From NCBI RefSeq assembly GCF_002282565.1, contig NZ_NCJT01000004.1, positions 1-51,795 on the forward strand: DNA of 51,795 nt, given 5' to 3'. The translations under genes and the position numbers were made by a program. This DNA comes from Hyphomonas sp. 34-62-18 (GTDB lineage: Bacteria; Pseudomonadota; Alphaproteobacteria; Caulobacterales; Hyphomonadaceae). This document shows positions 17,317 to 26,317 of this stretch, one piece after another. The first letter of the stretch is position 1. Each line of letters begins with the position of its first letter. The notes beneath the pieces were generated by a model. It was given only the letters and a program-made list of their open reading frames with translations. It was not told the origin of the DNA and did no database searches.

Positions 17317-17540
17317 GCGCATGAGATTTCCGTAGGCTGGCAGCTGAAGTAAAGCGAAATACGGGAACTCGCAAAGGAATCTGCAATTCTGCGCAAGTTT
17401 GAGCAGGGACATGGCGCAGAGAATGAGGAGCGGCAGCGAATATGGCCGACAAACCGAAACGTCCTTATCCGGACGAACTTCGTAAGGATCGGTCCGACTA
17501 GGGGTGCGCAGAACGCATGACACCCCGCCATTGCGGCGAA

Positions 17541-17612
17541 AACTTCCCGATCGGTAAGATTCACCCTCTCAGGACGCTTCTGAACCTCTGATCTTCCCGA
17601 TCGGTAAGATTT
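17541..17612. repeat. Pair of 20-bp palindromic boxes
   Basis: CTTCCCGATCGGTAAGATT occurs at 17543-17561 and again at 17593-17611, exactly 50 bases apart, about five helical turns. The second copy, with its flank, is the near-perfect palindrome ATCTTCCCGATCGGTAAGAT (one mismatched pair). They lie in the otherwise empty stretch 17317-17703, in which I see no gene. Exact copy, dyad symmetry and helical spacing suggest an operator pair for a dimeric regulator. Confidence 0.55.
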
Positions 17613-17703
17613 CATGCTGGCCCTTAAAGGATGTCAGAAAACTGCATCTATTTCTGACAGGAGAAGGTGCAGTGATGCGGCTAGGTTGTTCCGCCGGCAT
17701 GGT

Positions 17704-18030
17704 TCATCGGTCTTTCTCCGACGGCGGGGTCCAGACAAGGATGCCAGTGCGCTCTACCGTGTTCTCGAAGAAGGCCGCGCGAAGGGGCCTGACGAAACTC
17801 GGATCATGGAGTAGCACCGAAAGGTAAGGCGTCTCGCCATCCTTCGATGTCTCATGCCAAGCCGCGCCGGGCTCGGCCTCCTTTCCAGCATAGACCCAAT
17901 AGTCCGGCGACTTGTCACCTTTCTTGTCCTTGTTGGGAACAAACCGGGCTTCTTTGCAGAGCGTGAGGGTTTCGATGGTGCCGGTGTAGACGCCATCCTT
18001 GCCCAGAGTGAATGTGCCTATTGTCGCCAC
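17704..18030 (-). CDS. DUF736 family protein
   Basis: A 108-residue protein typical of DUF736: it begins MATIGTFTLGKDGVYTGTIETL, continues with DYWVYAGKEAEPGAAW, and ends with YLSVLLHDPSF and TGILVWTPPS. DUF736 proteins are common on conjugative elements of alphaproteobacteria and have no known activity. The start is a GTG at 18030 with AGGAG upstream. It lies four bases after the DUF2274 gene and at the end of the trb gene row, so it is probably co-transcribed. A fragment of a second copy is at 15988-16121. Confidence 0.88.
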   Translation of the reverse strand: MATIGTFTLGKDGVYTGTIETLTLCKEARFVPNKDKKGDKSPDYWVYAGKEAEPGAAWHETSKDGETPYLSVLLHDPSFVRPLRAAFFENTVERTGILVWTPPSEKDR

Positions 18031-18033
18031 GAG

Positions 18034-18270
18034 TTACGCTCCTTTGCTGGCATTGGCGTGAAGGGCCTTGCGCGCCCGTTTGAATCCGGCATCTGCGCCG
18101 AGAAAGTTTTCAAGCATGGCCGGCACGAGCGTTTCGGGCTTCTGCTCTTCGCCATAGGTCTGGCGATAGATTTCCGCATAGTCCGCGAGCGCCGCAGCGA
18201 GGTCCGGCTCAACCGCGATGGTGAAACGAACGAGGGATCGATCGGGGAGTTTCTGAAGGCGAAGAGTCAT
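18034..18270 (-). CDS. DUF2274 family protein
   Basis: The ATG at 18270 with GGAGG upstream gives 78 residues: LRLQKLPDRSLVRFTIAVEPDLAAALADYAEIY, then LVPAMLENFLGADAGFKRARK. This is the DUF2274 pattern, a small protein regularly found just after trbI in integrative and conjugative elements. Its role in transfer is not known. It is short, basic and helical, and might be a ribbon-helix-helix-like DNA binder (inference). Confidence 0.85.
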   Translation of the reverse strand: MTLRLQKLPDRSLVRFTIAVEPDLAAALADYAEIYRQTYGEEQKPETLVPAMLENFLGADAGFKRARKALHANASKGA

Positions 18271-18284
18271 GCGTGCCTCCTTCA

Positions 18285-19517
18285 TCAATGCGGCCGGAGA
18301 ACGAGATCGCGCGTGACGATGACGCGCACCGGCCAACCGGGGCGAACCGTGATGGTCGGCTGGATGTTCAGATTCCGCTCGACGACGCGCTGGCCGGCCT
18401 GGTTCACCGTATCGCCCGTGCCGCGCCGGATGGCGCGGACGATCTCGTCATCATCGCCCGCGCCGAGTTCGGCGCCGATGCCGAGGATCGTGGCGAGCCC
18501 TGCGGCGGCGAAGACGCGGTCCCAGTGATGATCGGTGCGGTCCGACAGGCCGGCAAACCCGCGCGCGTCCGCGCCCGGCGCTGAAATCACGATGGACGCT
18601 CCGTTCGGAAAGATGATCCGCTCCCAGATCACGAGCGCGCGGTTCTGGCCGAAGGAGATTTCGGACTGGTAGCGGCCGATCAGGCGCGAACCCTGCGGGA
18701 TGAGCAGGTGCCCGCCCGTCACCGTGTCGTAAACGGGTTGCGTCACCTGCGCGATGATCGTGCCAGGCAGATCGCTGTTGAGGCCGGTCACAAGTGAGGC
18801 GGCGATCAACGTTCCGGCCATGACCTGATAGGGTGAGGCCGGATCTTCGACGCCGTGCGGATTGTAAATGTCGGCCGCGCCGCTTTCACGCGCGAACGCC
18901 AGTTTGCGGTCCTGATAGTTGGCGTCCTGCGAGGCGGCGAGCGCTGCCTGCATGCCCTGCGGGCGGGTGGCGAGCGCAAGCAGCTCCGAACCGAGACCGG
19001 GCGCCGGACCCTGCCCGCGCGCCGGTTCGACCGCCGCACCGCGCGTTTCGGATTGAATACGGAAGAATACCGGCGACTTCGACGCTTCTTCGTTCAGCGC
19101 CGCGTCGCGCATACGCCGTGCGCGGGCGGCTTCGTCTTCCGGATTGGGACGAAAGTCGTTTTCGTAATAGGCCGCGTATTCCGGTTCGAGGCCAAGACCG
19201 CGTTCAGCTTCAAGGATTGTGGACCCGAGATCGCCCGGAAGCGGCGGACCCAGCCGGGGTACATCGCCATAGGTTGCAGGAAGCGACGATAGCCCTTCGG
19301 GCCGCCGCGCATTCTTGGTATTGTACAGCTCACGCGCGGCGTCCTGATTGGACGCACGCGGCGGCGTCAGCGCGATGTTGGCGGCCGCGAAAAGAGCAAT
19401 GACGCCGATGCCGGCGCCCACCAGCAGGAGCTTGCGGTTGATGCGGGTGACGGGCTTCGGCGATGACCGGATTTTCAGACGCGCGGCTTGCTCATCGAAG
19501 GGGAGGGGCTCGGTCAT
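18285..19517 (-). CDS. trbI: Conjugal transfer protein TrbI (VirB10-like)
   Basis: TrbI spans the envelope and couples the inner-membrane part of the type IV secretion channel to the outer-membrane core. The 410 residues show a cytoplasmic N terminus, one transmembrane helix (about 30-48), a Pro-rich periplasmic stretch and a C-terminal VirB10 beta-barrel domain with LLIPQGSRLIGRYQSEI and NLNIQPTITVRPGWPVRVIV. It is the last core gene of the trb operon, seven bases after trbG. Confidence 0.94.
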   Translation of the reverse strand: MTEPLPFDEQAARLKIRSSPKPVTRINRKLLLVGAGIGVIALFAAANIALTPPRASNQDAARELYNTKNARRPEGLSSLPATYGDVPRLGPPLPGDLGSTILEAERGLGLEPEYAAYYENDFRPNPEDEAARARRMRDAALNEEASKSPVFFRIQSETRGAAVEPARGQGPAPGLGSELLALATRPQGMQAALAASQDANYQDRKLAFARESGAADIYNPHGVEDPASPYQVMAGTLIAASLVTGLNSDLPGTIIAQVTQPVYDTVTGGHLLIPQGSRLIGRYQSEISFGQNRALVIWERIIFPNGASIVISAPGADARGFAGLSDRTDHHWDRVFAAAGLATILGIGAELGAGDDDEIVRAIRRGTGDTVNQAGQRVVERNLNIQPTITVRPGWPVRVIVTRDLVLRPH

Positions 19518-19523
19518 GGCGCA

Positions 19524-20510
19524 TCAACCTCCGAACCCGCCGGCGGCGGCCCCGCGCCTCTGCACGCGGGTAATACGAACAACGACCTGACGCCTTTCCC
19601 CCAGTCGCAGCTCGGCCGCACGAAACAGCCGGCTGACCACATAATAATCTCCGCGCACCCAGTAATTCACGAGTTCCGCTTCGCCGCGCTCGCCGAGGAC
19701 GAAGAGGGGCGGCATGTCCGTGGTGGCGATCGAGGCCGGCATCTGGATGTAGACCTGCCGGCCGTCATCGAACACGCGGACCGGCGTCCAGTCGGGTGTG
19801 TCCCCGCTGAGACGATAGTCGAAATTCAGTCTTTCGAGCGTCAGTCCGCGCTCGATCGAGCTGGACTCCCGCGCGATGGCCTGCGCGTTGCGCGCTGTCA
19901 GGCCAGCGAGTTCATCGGCCGGATAGCGCCAGGAGAGTGCGGCCATATAGCCGCTGGTGACGGCTTCGAGTTCGAGGTGATAGGTCCGCCGATCGGTGGC
20001 GATCATCAGATTGGTGCGGATACCGCCGCTGATGGGTTTCACCAGAACGTGCGCCCGCGCGCTCGCCCCCGAACCGGAGATCGTGTCGCCCACGACCCAT
20101 CGCACCGTATCGCCGGCGGAAACGGACACCAGCGCCTCGCCCGGTTGCAACGCGATATCGGTCACCTGGCCGGGGCTGGCATAAAGCCGGTAAAGCGCGC
20201 CTTCCGTATAGGGATAGACCTGGATGGCATTCACATAGCCCTGCGTTGAGGGCTCGATCAGCGCCTGTGCGCGTCCCTCGCGGATCGCCTCTACCGGAGA
20301 CTGATCGGCTTTTGCGTCCGCTGTTTCTAGGGGCCGCATCTGGCCCGGCAGCGGCAAAGGCACGGAGGTTTCGACGATCACCGCCGGAAGGTCCGTGCTC
20401 TCTTCAAGCGGAATGGCAGCGATGAAGTCCGAAGCATCCACACCGTCCATGGTCGTGGCGCAGGCGGCAAGCAGCGCGAGCGCCGAAATGCCGGAGAGAA
20501 GGCGGATCAT
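19524..20510 (-). CDS. trbG: P-type conjugative transfer protein TrbG (VirB9-like)
   Basis: This 328-residue protein begins with a lipoprotein-type signal (ALLAACA lipobox) and has the VirB9/TrbG beta-rich C-terminal domain (VNAIQVYPYTEGALYRLYASPGQVTDIALQPGE; later YWVRGDYYVVSRLF and LRLGERRQVVVRITR). TrbG forms the outer-membrane part of the mating pore with TrbI. Its ATG overlaps the trbF stop by four bases. Its own lipobox may compensate for the lack of a separate small lipoprotein gene such as trbH or trbK here. Confidence 0.94.
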   Translation of the reverse strand: MIRLLSGISALALLAACATTMDGVDASDFIAAIPLEESTDLPAVIVETSVPLPLPGQMRPLETADAKADQSPVEAIREGRAQALIEPSTQGYVNAIQVYPYTEGALYRLYASPGQVTDIALQPGEALVSVSAGDTVRWVVGDTISGSGASARAHVLVKPISGGIRTNLMIATDRRTYHLELEAVTSGYMAALSWRYPADELAGLTARNAQAIARESSSIERGLTLERLNFDYRLSGDTPDWTPVRVFDDGRQVYIQMPASIATTDMPPLFVLGERGEAELVNYWVRGDYYVVSRLFRAAELRLGERRQVVVRITRVQRRGAAAGGFGG

Positions 20511-21205
20511 GGTGTGTCTCCTGTAACGAGATCCTGGCTCCAGTTGAGCGAATGGACATAGAGGCCGAGGGGATTGGCGCGCAGCGTCTGCACATCGGTT
20601 GGCGGCTGAGTGACGATGGAGAACAGGCCCGTGAACCGCTCCGTCTTCATCAGAGCGCCGTTCATGTAGGTCTTCTCGATCCAGCGGGTCTGGAAACTGT
20701 CCGAGGAAATGCGCACGACGCTGATAACCTCGACGGTGCGGGATCGGCGGCCGATTTCCGCGAACGGATCATTCACCCGCGCATACTCGTTGAGGGTTGT
20801 CGCGGCCTGCGCCGTGACAAAGTCATACGCTTTGAGCCAGTTCTCGCGCACGACAACGGGATCGATGCTGAGGCTGCGGACGCGCTCGACAAAGTTTGCG
20901 ACGTGATGCGCAATCTGTGCGTCGGTCGGCGTGTACCGTTCGGTCGCCGGGGCGACGGCGCGCACCGAACCCGTTTCATCGATCTCGACGACATAGGGCG
21001 TGACGGTTGACTGGAGCGAACGCCAGACCAGCGCGCCGGACGTTGCAAAACAGAGACCCAGAAGCCCCAGCGCCATCAGCCGCCAGTTTTTCGCCTGCAC
21101 ACGGGCAGAGCCGATGCGTTCATCCCAGACCTGGCCCGGCTTCTGGTAAGGCGTTTCCGGAAAGGGGCTCGGCCCATAGCTTGTCGAAGATCGTTTGAAG
21201 ATCAT
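20507..21205 (-). CDS. trbF: Conjugal transfer protein TrbF (VirB8-like)
   Basis: A 232-residue inner-membrane protein: short cytoplasmic N terminus, one transmembrane helix (about 43-63, LMALGLLGLCFATSGALVW) and a periplasmic VirB8 NTF2-like domain (TPYVVEIDETGSV, RENWLKAYDFVT, RTVEVISVVRI). It is an assembly factor of the type IV secretion channel. Its stop overlaps trbG and its start lies three bases after trbL. Confidence 0.94.
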   Translation of the reverse strand: MIFKRSSTSYGPSPFPETPYQKPGQVWDERIGSARVQAKNWRLMALGLLGLCFATSGALVWRSLQSTVTPYVVEIDETGSVRAVAPATERYTPTDAQIAHHVANFVERVRSLSIDPVVVRENWLKAYDFVTAQAATTLNEYARVNDPFAEIGRRSRTVEVISVVRISSDSFQTRWIEKTYMNGALMKTERFTGLFSIVTQPPTDVQTLRANPLGLYVHSLNWSQDLVTGDTP

Positions 21206-21208
21206 GTG

Positions 21209-22555
21209 CTAGTCGTCCTTGTCGTTGAGTTTTGGCGCAGCGCCCGCCGATCCGCGGTCGCCGTCGCGAAGCGAGTGAACGGCCATCTGGCCAGCCTGGC
21301 CGACGCGCTGCTGCGTTTGCATCCGGCGCGCCCAGGCCGGACTCGCTGCTTGTGGCGACGCTGCAAGTGGAGCGGTGCTATCGGCTCCGGCAGGCGCATC
21401 GCCGGTCGAGGCGCCGCCCGTCGCGCGCCATCCGCTCTGCACGCCGCGCGCGTAGGCCTCGCGAATGGCCGACACCGGCCGCGAGACAGCTTGTTTCACC
21501 GCCTGGCCGACAGCGCCGCCGGCGGCGCTGGCGACACCGCCAATCCCCGCCGCCACGCTCGCCGGGCCTTCGCCGCCAGCCCTGAGAGAGCCCATGGCGT
21601 AAGCCGTGCGCGCGCCGCCCGTCATGGAGGCGCCGGCCTTCACCGCGCCGGAAGCCGCGCTCGCTGCGCCGCCGAGGGCGGCGCGTCCGGCCATGCCGGC
21701 GGCAATCGTTCCCGCCGCCACGCCAAGCGCCGCGCCGGCGGCGGAGCCTGCGCCGAGCTGCGGCGCACCTGTGATGAGGCCGGAGGCTATACCGGGCGCG
21801 AAGATGCCCATCCAGAAAAAGACCATCGCGGCCAGCACGGTGCCCATCACCTGGGCGAGCGTGACATCGTCGCCGGTGGTGAAGGCGTCCGTGACCGAGG
21901 CGAAGAGGGTGGAGCCGATTCCGATGATGACGGCGATCACCATCAGCTTGATGCCGGAGGTGATGACATTCCCCAGGACGCGCTCTGCCAGGAAGGTCGT
22001 TTTGTTCCAGAGCGCGAAGGGGACGAGGATGAACCCCGCGAGCGTGGTGAGCTTGAATTCGAGAATGGTGATGAAAAGCTGGATGGCCAGCACGAAGAAA
22101 GCCACGATGATCACCGCCCAGGCGACGAACATCACGGCGATCATCACGAAATGCGTGAAGAACGAGATGGGACCAGTCATCTCCCCGATCTCTTCGAGAA
22201 GCGGTGTTGCGGCCTCGAAGCCGATGCCGGCGACGAAGCCGGGCCGCAGCAGATCTTCCGCCGTCATCACACTGCCGCCGGCCGTCAGGCCGAGCTGAGC
22301 GAAACTGTCGAAGACAATGCCGGCGAGCAGGGAGAAGTTGCCGATGATGAAGGCGAAAAATCCCACATACAGCACCTTTTTGATGAGGCCCGCGATGACA
22401 TCGGAGTTTTCGGAGAGAGCCCAGAACAGGCCGGCGAGCGTGATGTCGATGACGATGAGCGTAGCCGTCAGATAGGCGACATCGCCCGCCAGCAAGCCGA
22501 AGCCGGAGTCGATATAGGCGATGAAGGTCGCAAGGAATGTGTCGATCACATCCAT
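21209..22555 (-). CDS. trbL: Conjugal transfer protein TrbL (VirB6-like)
   Basis: A 448-residue polytopic membrane protein with about six transmembrane helices in its first 300 residues (for example VIIVAFFVLAIQLFITILEF and IMVIAVIIGIGSTLFA-like stretches), followed by a Gly/Ala-rich cytoplasmic tail. This is the TrbL/VirB6 layout: the inner-membrane channel of the mating pore. It starts six bases after trbJ. No trbK gene separates trbJ and trbL, unlike in RP4-type systems. Confidence 0.93.
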   Translation of the reverse strand: MDVIDTFLATFIAYIDSGFGLLAGDVAYLTATLIVIDITLAGLFWALSENSDVIAGLIKKVLYVGFFAFIIGNFSLLAGIVFDSFAQLGLTAGGSVMTAEDLLRPGFVAGIGFEAATPLLEEIGEMTGPISFFTHFVMIAVMFVAWAVIIVAFFVLAIQLFITILEFKLTTLAGFILVPFALWNKTTFLAERVLGNVITSGIKLMVIAVIIGIGSTLFASVTDAFTTGDDVTLAQVMGTVLAAMVFFWMGIFAPGIASGLITGAPQLGAGSAAGAALGVAAGTIAAGMAGRAALGGAASAASGAVKAGASMTGGARTAYAMGSLRAGGEGPASVAAGIGGVASAAGGAVGQAVKQAVSRPVSAIREAYARGVQSGWRATGGASTGDAPAGADSTAPLAASPQAASPAWARRMQTQQRVGQAGQMAVHSLRDGDRGSAGAAPKLNDKDD

Positions 22556-22561
22556 CGTCGG

Positions 22562-23257
22562 TCAGTCCCGCAGAAACGTCCGCAGACGCGCCCGGCCGCG
22601 CTCGGCTTCGGCGAGTTCATGCGCGCGTTCGAGGGCTTCGGCCCGGATATGCGCCGCCCACATCGCTTCCAGCTGCATGAGCTGCTGTGTCTGCAGCGCC
22701 TGGAGCTGGTTGCCGGCCTGCATCGCCTGGAGATTTCCCACGGCGGACTGGCTGTCTGCGATGAGATTGTTCAGCGTATCGGAGTCCGTGCGCGCCGATG
22801 AAACGACCTCGGCTGTGGTCATCAGGCTGTCGCGATAGGCGGCGCGCGACTGACGCCAGCGCGTGCGGGCTTCCTCGACAAGCTCCGCCTGACGCGGCGC
22901 CCCCTGATACTCTTCCGGATAGGCGCTTTCGTATTCCCGCTCGATTTGCTCGACCCGGTAGCCGATACCCTCGGCGCGGCGCATCAGCTCGTCGACACGC
23001 TGCATTCTGGAGAGGATATCGCCCGCAACCGAACCCGGCAGGGATTCAAGATCGCGCGCCATGTTTTCCAGCATCTCGATTTCATGCGTGAGCTGCTGAA
23101 TCTGGTTCGTGACTTCCTCGACCGCCTGCACCGCCTGAATGATGCTCTGGATGTGGTTTGCCGGATCGTAGACGACCCATTGCGCAGAGGCGGTCTGTGA
23201 GAGGAGCCCGGTGAGCGGTGCGGCGCAGAGGACAACGGCAGAGATGATGCGTTTCAT
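22562..23257 (-). CDS. trbJ: P-type conjugative transfer protein TrbJ (VirB5-like)
   Basis: A 231-residue secreted protein with a cleavable signal peptide (MKRIISAVVLCAAPLTGLLSQ, likely cut after ASA) and a long alpha-helical body (IQQLTHEIEMLENMARDLESL, VEQIEREYES). VirB5/TrbJ proteins sit at the pilus tip or help pilus assembly. Its ATG overlaps the trbE stop by four bases. Confidence 0.92.
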   Translation of the reverse strand: MKRIISAVVLCAAPLTGLLSQTASAQWVVYDPANHIQSIIQAVQAVEEVTNQIQQLTHEIEMLENMARDLESLPGSVAGDILSRMQRVDELMRRAEGIGYRVEQIEREYESAYPEEYQGAPRQAELVEEARTRWRQSRAAYRDSLMTTAEVVSSARTDSDTLNNLIADSQSAVGNLQAMQAGNQLQALQTQQLMQLEAMWAAHIRAEALERAHELAEAERGRARLRTFLRD

Positions 23258-25734
23258 GGGATACGGCTCCTGTTCAGTGGAAGGATGTTGGAGGGCGGCA
23301 CTTCGGCGGACGGTGCGGGTGCATGCCCCGGCCAGCGATCAAGCAGCTCCGCCGCCCAGGGCAGGCCCTTTTCGCGCAGCCAGGTTCGGGCAAAGTCTTC
23401 GCCCATCGTCTCCGCGAAGACGCGGTCGATCATGTCCTGATCTGCCGGCGAGGATGCGCCGCAGATGGCGAGCGCGATGGGGCCGAGCGAAAGCTCGAAC
23501 ACCCGGCAGCCGAGCGGCGATTCATAATAATAGTCGCGTTTGGGCGTGGCTTTCGAGACCAGATCGATCTGGCGCGCATTCAGACCGAACTGCTCATATG
23601 CCTTGCGCGTGAGGGGTTCATGCGCGCGCTCATTCGGCAGGAAAATTCTTGTGTGGCAGGATTCCACCAGCGCCGGCGTGATCGAAGACTCCGCAATGTC
23701 GGCGAGCGATTGTGTCGCGAAGACGACAGCGACATTCAGGGTGCGAAGCGTTTTCAGCCACTCCCGGATGCGTGCGGAAAAGGCCGGGTTGTCGAGGAAA
23801 AGCCAGGCTTCATCGAGAATGAGAAGCGTCGGCCGCCCCGTAAAGCGGGCTTCGAGCCGGTGAAACAGATAAGTGAGCACGGGCAGTGCGGCCGACCGTG
23901 AGTGCATCAGCGCTTCCATCTCGAAGCAGACGATGTCCGAGAGCGCGAGGCTCTCCTGATCGGAATCGAGGAGACGGCCGTGCGGCCCTTCGAGCGTGAA
24001 CGGATGAAGCGCCGATTTCAGCGTGTCGTCCTGGAGCATCAGCGAGAGGCCCGTAAGGGTGCGCTCGCGCTCCGGCGCAGTCGCGAGCGCCTGAATCGCT
24101 TCCCAGAGAAGCGTCTTCAGGGCGGGCGTGACGCTGACGTTTTCTCCGATGAACAGGTCCGCCAGCCAGTCGGCGGCGAAACCAGCCTCGCTTTCCCGGT
24201 CGATATGCCTGAGAGGCTGCAGGCGTGGACGCTGCGTGCCGCCGAGATCGATGAACGCGCCGCCTGCACAGAGCGTCGCCGCGCGCAGAGACCGGCGCAT
24301 GCCGAACATGAAAACCTGCGCCCCTGCATAGCGTTGCCATTGCATTGCGAGCAGCGAGAGAAATACCGACTTGCCGGCGCCTGTCGGTCCCACCACGAGC
24401 GTATGCCCGACATCGCCAACATGAAGGTTGACGCGGAATGGTGTGGTGCCATCCGTCTGCGCCTGAATCAGTGCCGGCGCGCCGAGATGGCGGTTGACCG
24501 CTTCGCCGGCCCACACCGCCGAGAGCGGCACCAGATGCGCGAGATTGAGCGTATGCAGGATGGGCTGGCGCACATTGGCGTAGACATGCCCCGGCAGAGA
24601 ACCGAGCCAGGCTTCGACCGCGTTCAGGGTCTCGCGAATGCAGGTGAAGCCCCGTCCGTTGATGATGCGCTCTGCGACACGCAGGTTTTCGTCCACCGTG
24701 CGGCGTTCCTCACCCCAGACGCTGATCGTCGTGGTGACGTAGCCAAAGGAGACGAGATCGGACCCAAGCTCCTGCAGCGCGGCGTCCGCATCCGCCGCCT
24801 TGTTGTCAGCATCGGTATCGAGCAGCGCAGCCTGTTCGTTGAAGATGGTCTCGCGCAGAACCGCGCCGATGGATTTGCGCTTGGCGAACCAATGGCGGCG
24901 TTTTTTGCCGAGCACTTTTTCGGCTTCCGCCTTGTCCATGGCGATGAAGCGCGTACACCAGCGATAGCCGAAACCCTGCCGGTTGAGTTCATCCAGCACG
25001 CCCGGAAGGGTGGACGCCGGAAAGCCGAGGATCGTCAGCGTGCGCAGATGCGCGTCGCCAAGCTTGGGTTCGAGACCGCCGGCGAAGGGCTCATCCGCGA
25101 GGATCGCATCCAGAAAGACGGGAAACTCCGGCGTCACCACCCGGTGGTGCTTTGTCGAGATGCACGCATGCAGATAGGTCAGCGTTTCGTCGTCGGTGAG
25201 CCGGTCGATTTCATCGAGGCATGTCGCCAGCAGATCGAATACGCGCGCGGCCTGTTGCTGGAAGGCGTCGAGGCGATGGCGCCATGTCGCGGCTTCTTCG
25301 GTCTCGGCGCGCTCGATCAGGGCTTTCTCGGCGCGGCCCGTCGCATCGGCCGGCGGAAGCCAGAGAAGGGTGAGATAATAACGGCTCACGAACCGCGCGC
25401 CCGACTCTTCGGCCGTCAGCGCGCGTTCCTCATCGACAAGCCAGGACGCGGCGTCCGGAAAGGCCGACACAGGGTAGTCGTGCGCTTCTGAACGCACCGC
25501 TTCAAAAAAGAGCGCCCAACCCGAGCCAAACCGGCGAAGCACATTGTTGACCCGCGCCATGACGGCGACGAGACCTTCCTCCGTCGAGCTTTCAAGGTCC
25601 GGACCGCGATAGCGGAATGTCGTCTGGAAACTTCCATCCTTGTTGAGCACGACGCCGGGGGCGACCAGGCAGGCCCAGGGAAGATAGTCGGCGAGAAGCC
25701 GCGGCGTTGCGGCGTATTCTTTGAGATTCAGCAT
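23254..25734 (-). CDS. trbE: Conjugal transfer ATPase TrbE (VirB4-like)
   Basis: The 826-residue VirB4-family ATPase powers assembly and transfer. The N-terminal CagE/TrbE domain is followed by a Walker A motif GPTGAGKSVFLSLL (about residues 446-459) and a Walker B motif LLILDEAWLF (about 640), then the VVFATQSLADI and LPNER segments typical of VirB4. The full length indicates an intact gene. It overlaps trbD at its start (ATG at 25734 against the trbD stop at 25728) and trbJ at its stop. Confidence 0.96.
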   Translation of the reverse strand: MLNLKEYAATPRLLADYLPWACLVAPGVVLNKDGSFQTTFRYRGPDLESSTEEGLVAVMARVNNVLRRFGSGWALFFEAVRSEAHDYPVSAFPDAASWLVDEERALTAEESGARFVSRYYLTLLWLPPADATGRAEKALIERAETEEAATWRHRLDAFQQQAARVFDLLATCLDEIDRLTDDETLTYLHACISTKHHRVVTPEFPVFLDAILADEPFAGGLEPKLGDAHLRTLTILGFPASTLPGVLDELNRQGFGYRWCTRFIAMDKAEAEKVLGKKRRHWFAKRKSIGAVLRETIFNEQAALLDTDADNKAADADAALQELGSDLVSFGYVTTTISVWGEERRTVDENLRVAERIINGRGFTCIRETLNAVEAWLGSLPGHVYANVRQPILHTLNLAHLVPLSAVWAGEAVNRHLGAPALIQAQTDGTTPFRVNLHVGDVGHTLVVGPTGAGKSVFLSLLAMQWQRYAGAQVFMFGMRRSLRAATLCAGGAFIDLGGTQRPRLQPLRHIDRESEAGFAADWLADLFIGENVSVTPALKTLLWEAIQALATAPERERTLTGLSLMLQDDTLKSALHPFTLEGPHGRLLDSDQESLALSDIVCFEMEALMHSRSAALPVLTYLFHRLEARFTGRPTLLILDEAWLFLDNPAFSARIREWLKTLRTLNVAVVFATQSLADIAESSITPALVESCHTRIFLPNERAHEPLTRKAYEQFGLNARQIDLVSKATPKRDYYYESPLGCRVFELSLGPIALAICGASSPADQDMIDRVFAETMGEDFARTWLREKGLPWAAELLDRWPGHAPAPSAEVPPSNILPLNRSRIP

Positions 25735-25982
25735 GAGAGATGTTCCCGATATCGGGTGGAACGGGAGAGGACCGCCATGAAGTCCGGGTCCGAGCGCGCT
25801 ATGAAGACCGCCAGCGAATGACCGATGACCCAGAGAAGCAGCCCCGGAATCCAGAGCCGGAGGCCGAGCGCGAGGGCCGCGGCGAGCGTCCCGATTGTGA
25901 TGGCGGCCGCGCGCGGCGCGCCCGCCATGAGAATCGGCTCGGTCAGCGAGCGGTGCAGGGGGATTTCGTAACCCTCCGCCAT
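25728..25982 (-). CDS. trbD: Conjugal transfer protein TrbD (VirB3-like)
   Basis: An 84-residue inner-membrane protein with the VirB3 pattern: EGYEIPLHRSLTEPILMAG, two close transmembrane helices (about 24-58), then FIARSDPDF. VirB3/TrbD partners the TrbE ATPase. The frame continues upstream inside trbC, but the ATG at 25982 gives the family N terminus and overlaps the trbC stop. The 3' end overlaps trbE by seven bases. Confidence 0.92.
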   Translation of the reverse strand: MAEGYEIPLHRSLTEPILMAGAPRAAAITIGTLAAALALGLRLWIPGLLLWVIGHSLAVFIARSDPDFMAVLSRSTRYREHLSC

Positions 25983-26317
25983 CAGATCAGCACGCCGCCG
26001 CCAAAGCTGAAGAAGGTCAGGAAGAAGCTCGTTGCCGCGAATGCGATCGACAGGCCGAACACGATCTGCACGAGCTTGCGAAATCCGCCGGAGGTTTCTC
26101 CGAACGCAAGCGTGAGACCCGTGATGGTGATGATGATCACCGCGACGATGCGCGCGACCGGCCCCTCGATGGAGGACAGGATCTGGTCGAGAGGCCCTTC
26201 CCAGGGCATGCCCGTTCCGGCGGCATAAGCCCGGCCGGTGACGGCGATTGCGAGGCCGAGCAGCACGCCGGCCTGGATGGTTCGGTTCATTCCCTGAACC
26301 TGGTTGTAGAGCATCAT
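25982..26317 (-). CDS. trbC: Conjugal transfer pilin TrbC (VirB2-like)
   Basis: The pilin subunit of the mating pilus: 111 residues with a long signal sequence (NRTIQAGVLLGLAIAVTGRAYA), then the mature part with two hydrophobic helices (VARIVAVIIITITGLTLAFG and FGLSIAFAATSFFLTFF) as in VirB2/TrbC. The ATG at 26317 overlaps the trbB stop by ATGA. A longer frame upstream lies inside trbB and is not used. Confidence 0.92.
   Translation of the reverse strand: MMLYNQVQGMNRTIQAGVLLGLAIAVTGRAYAAGTGMPWEGPLDQILSSIEGPVARIVAVIIITITGLTLAFGETSGGFRKLVQIVFGLSIAFAATSFFLTFFSFGGGVLI

Noticed and set aside
21206..22801. Long plus-strand open frame opposite trbL and trbJ
   Set aside because: Low-complexity Gly/Asp/Glu/His/Arg composition, antisense to clear T4SS genes, no motif.
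23902..25491. Long plus-strand open frame opposite trbE
   Set aside because: Antisense to an intact VirB4-type ATPase; composition typical of a reverse-frame shadow.
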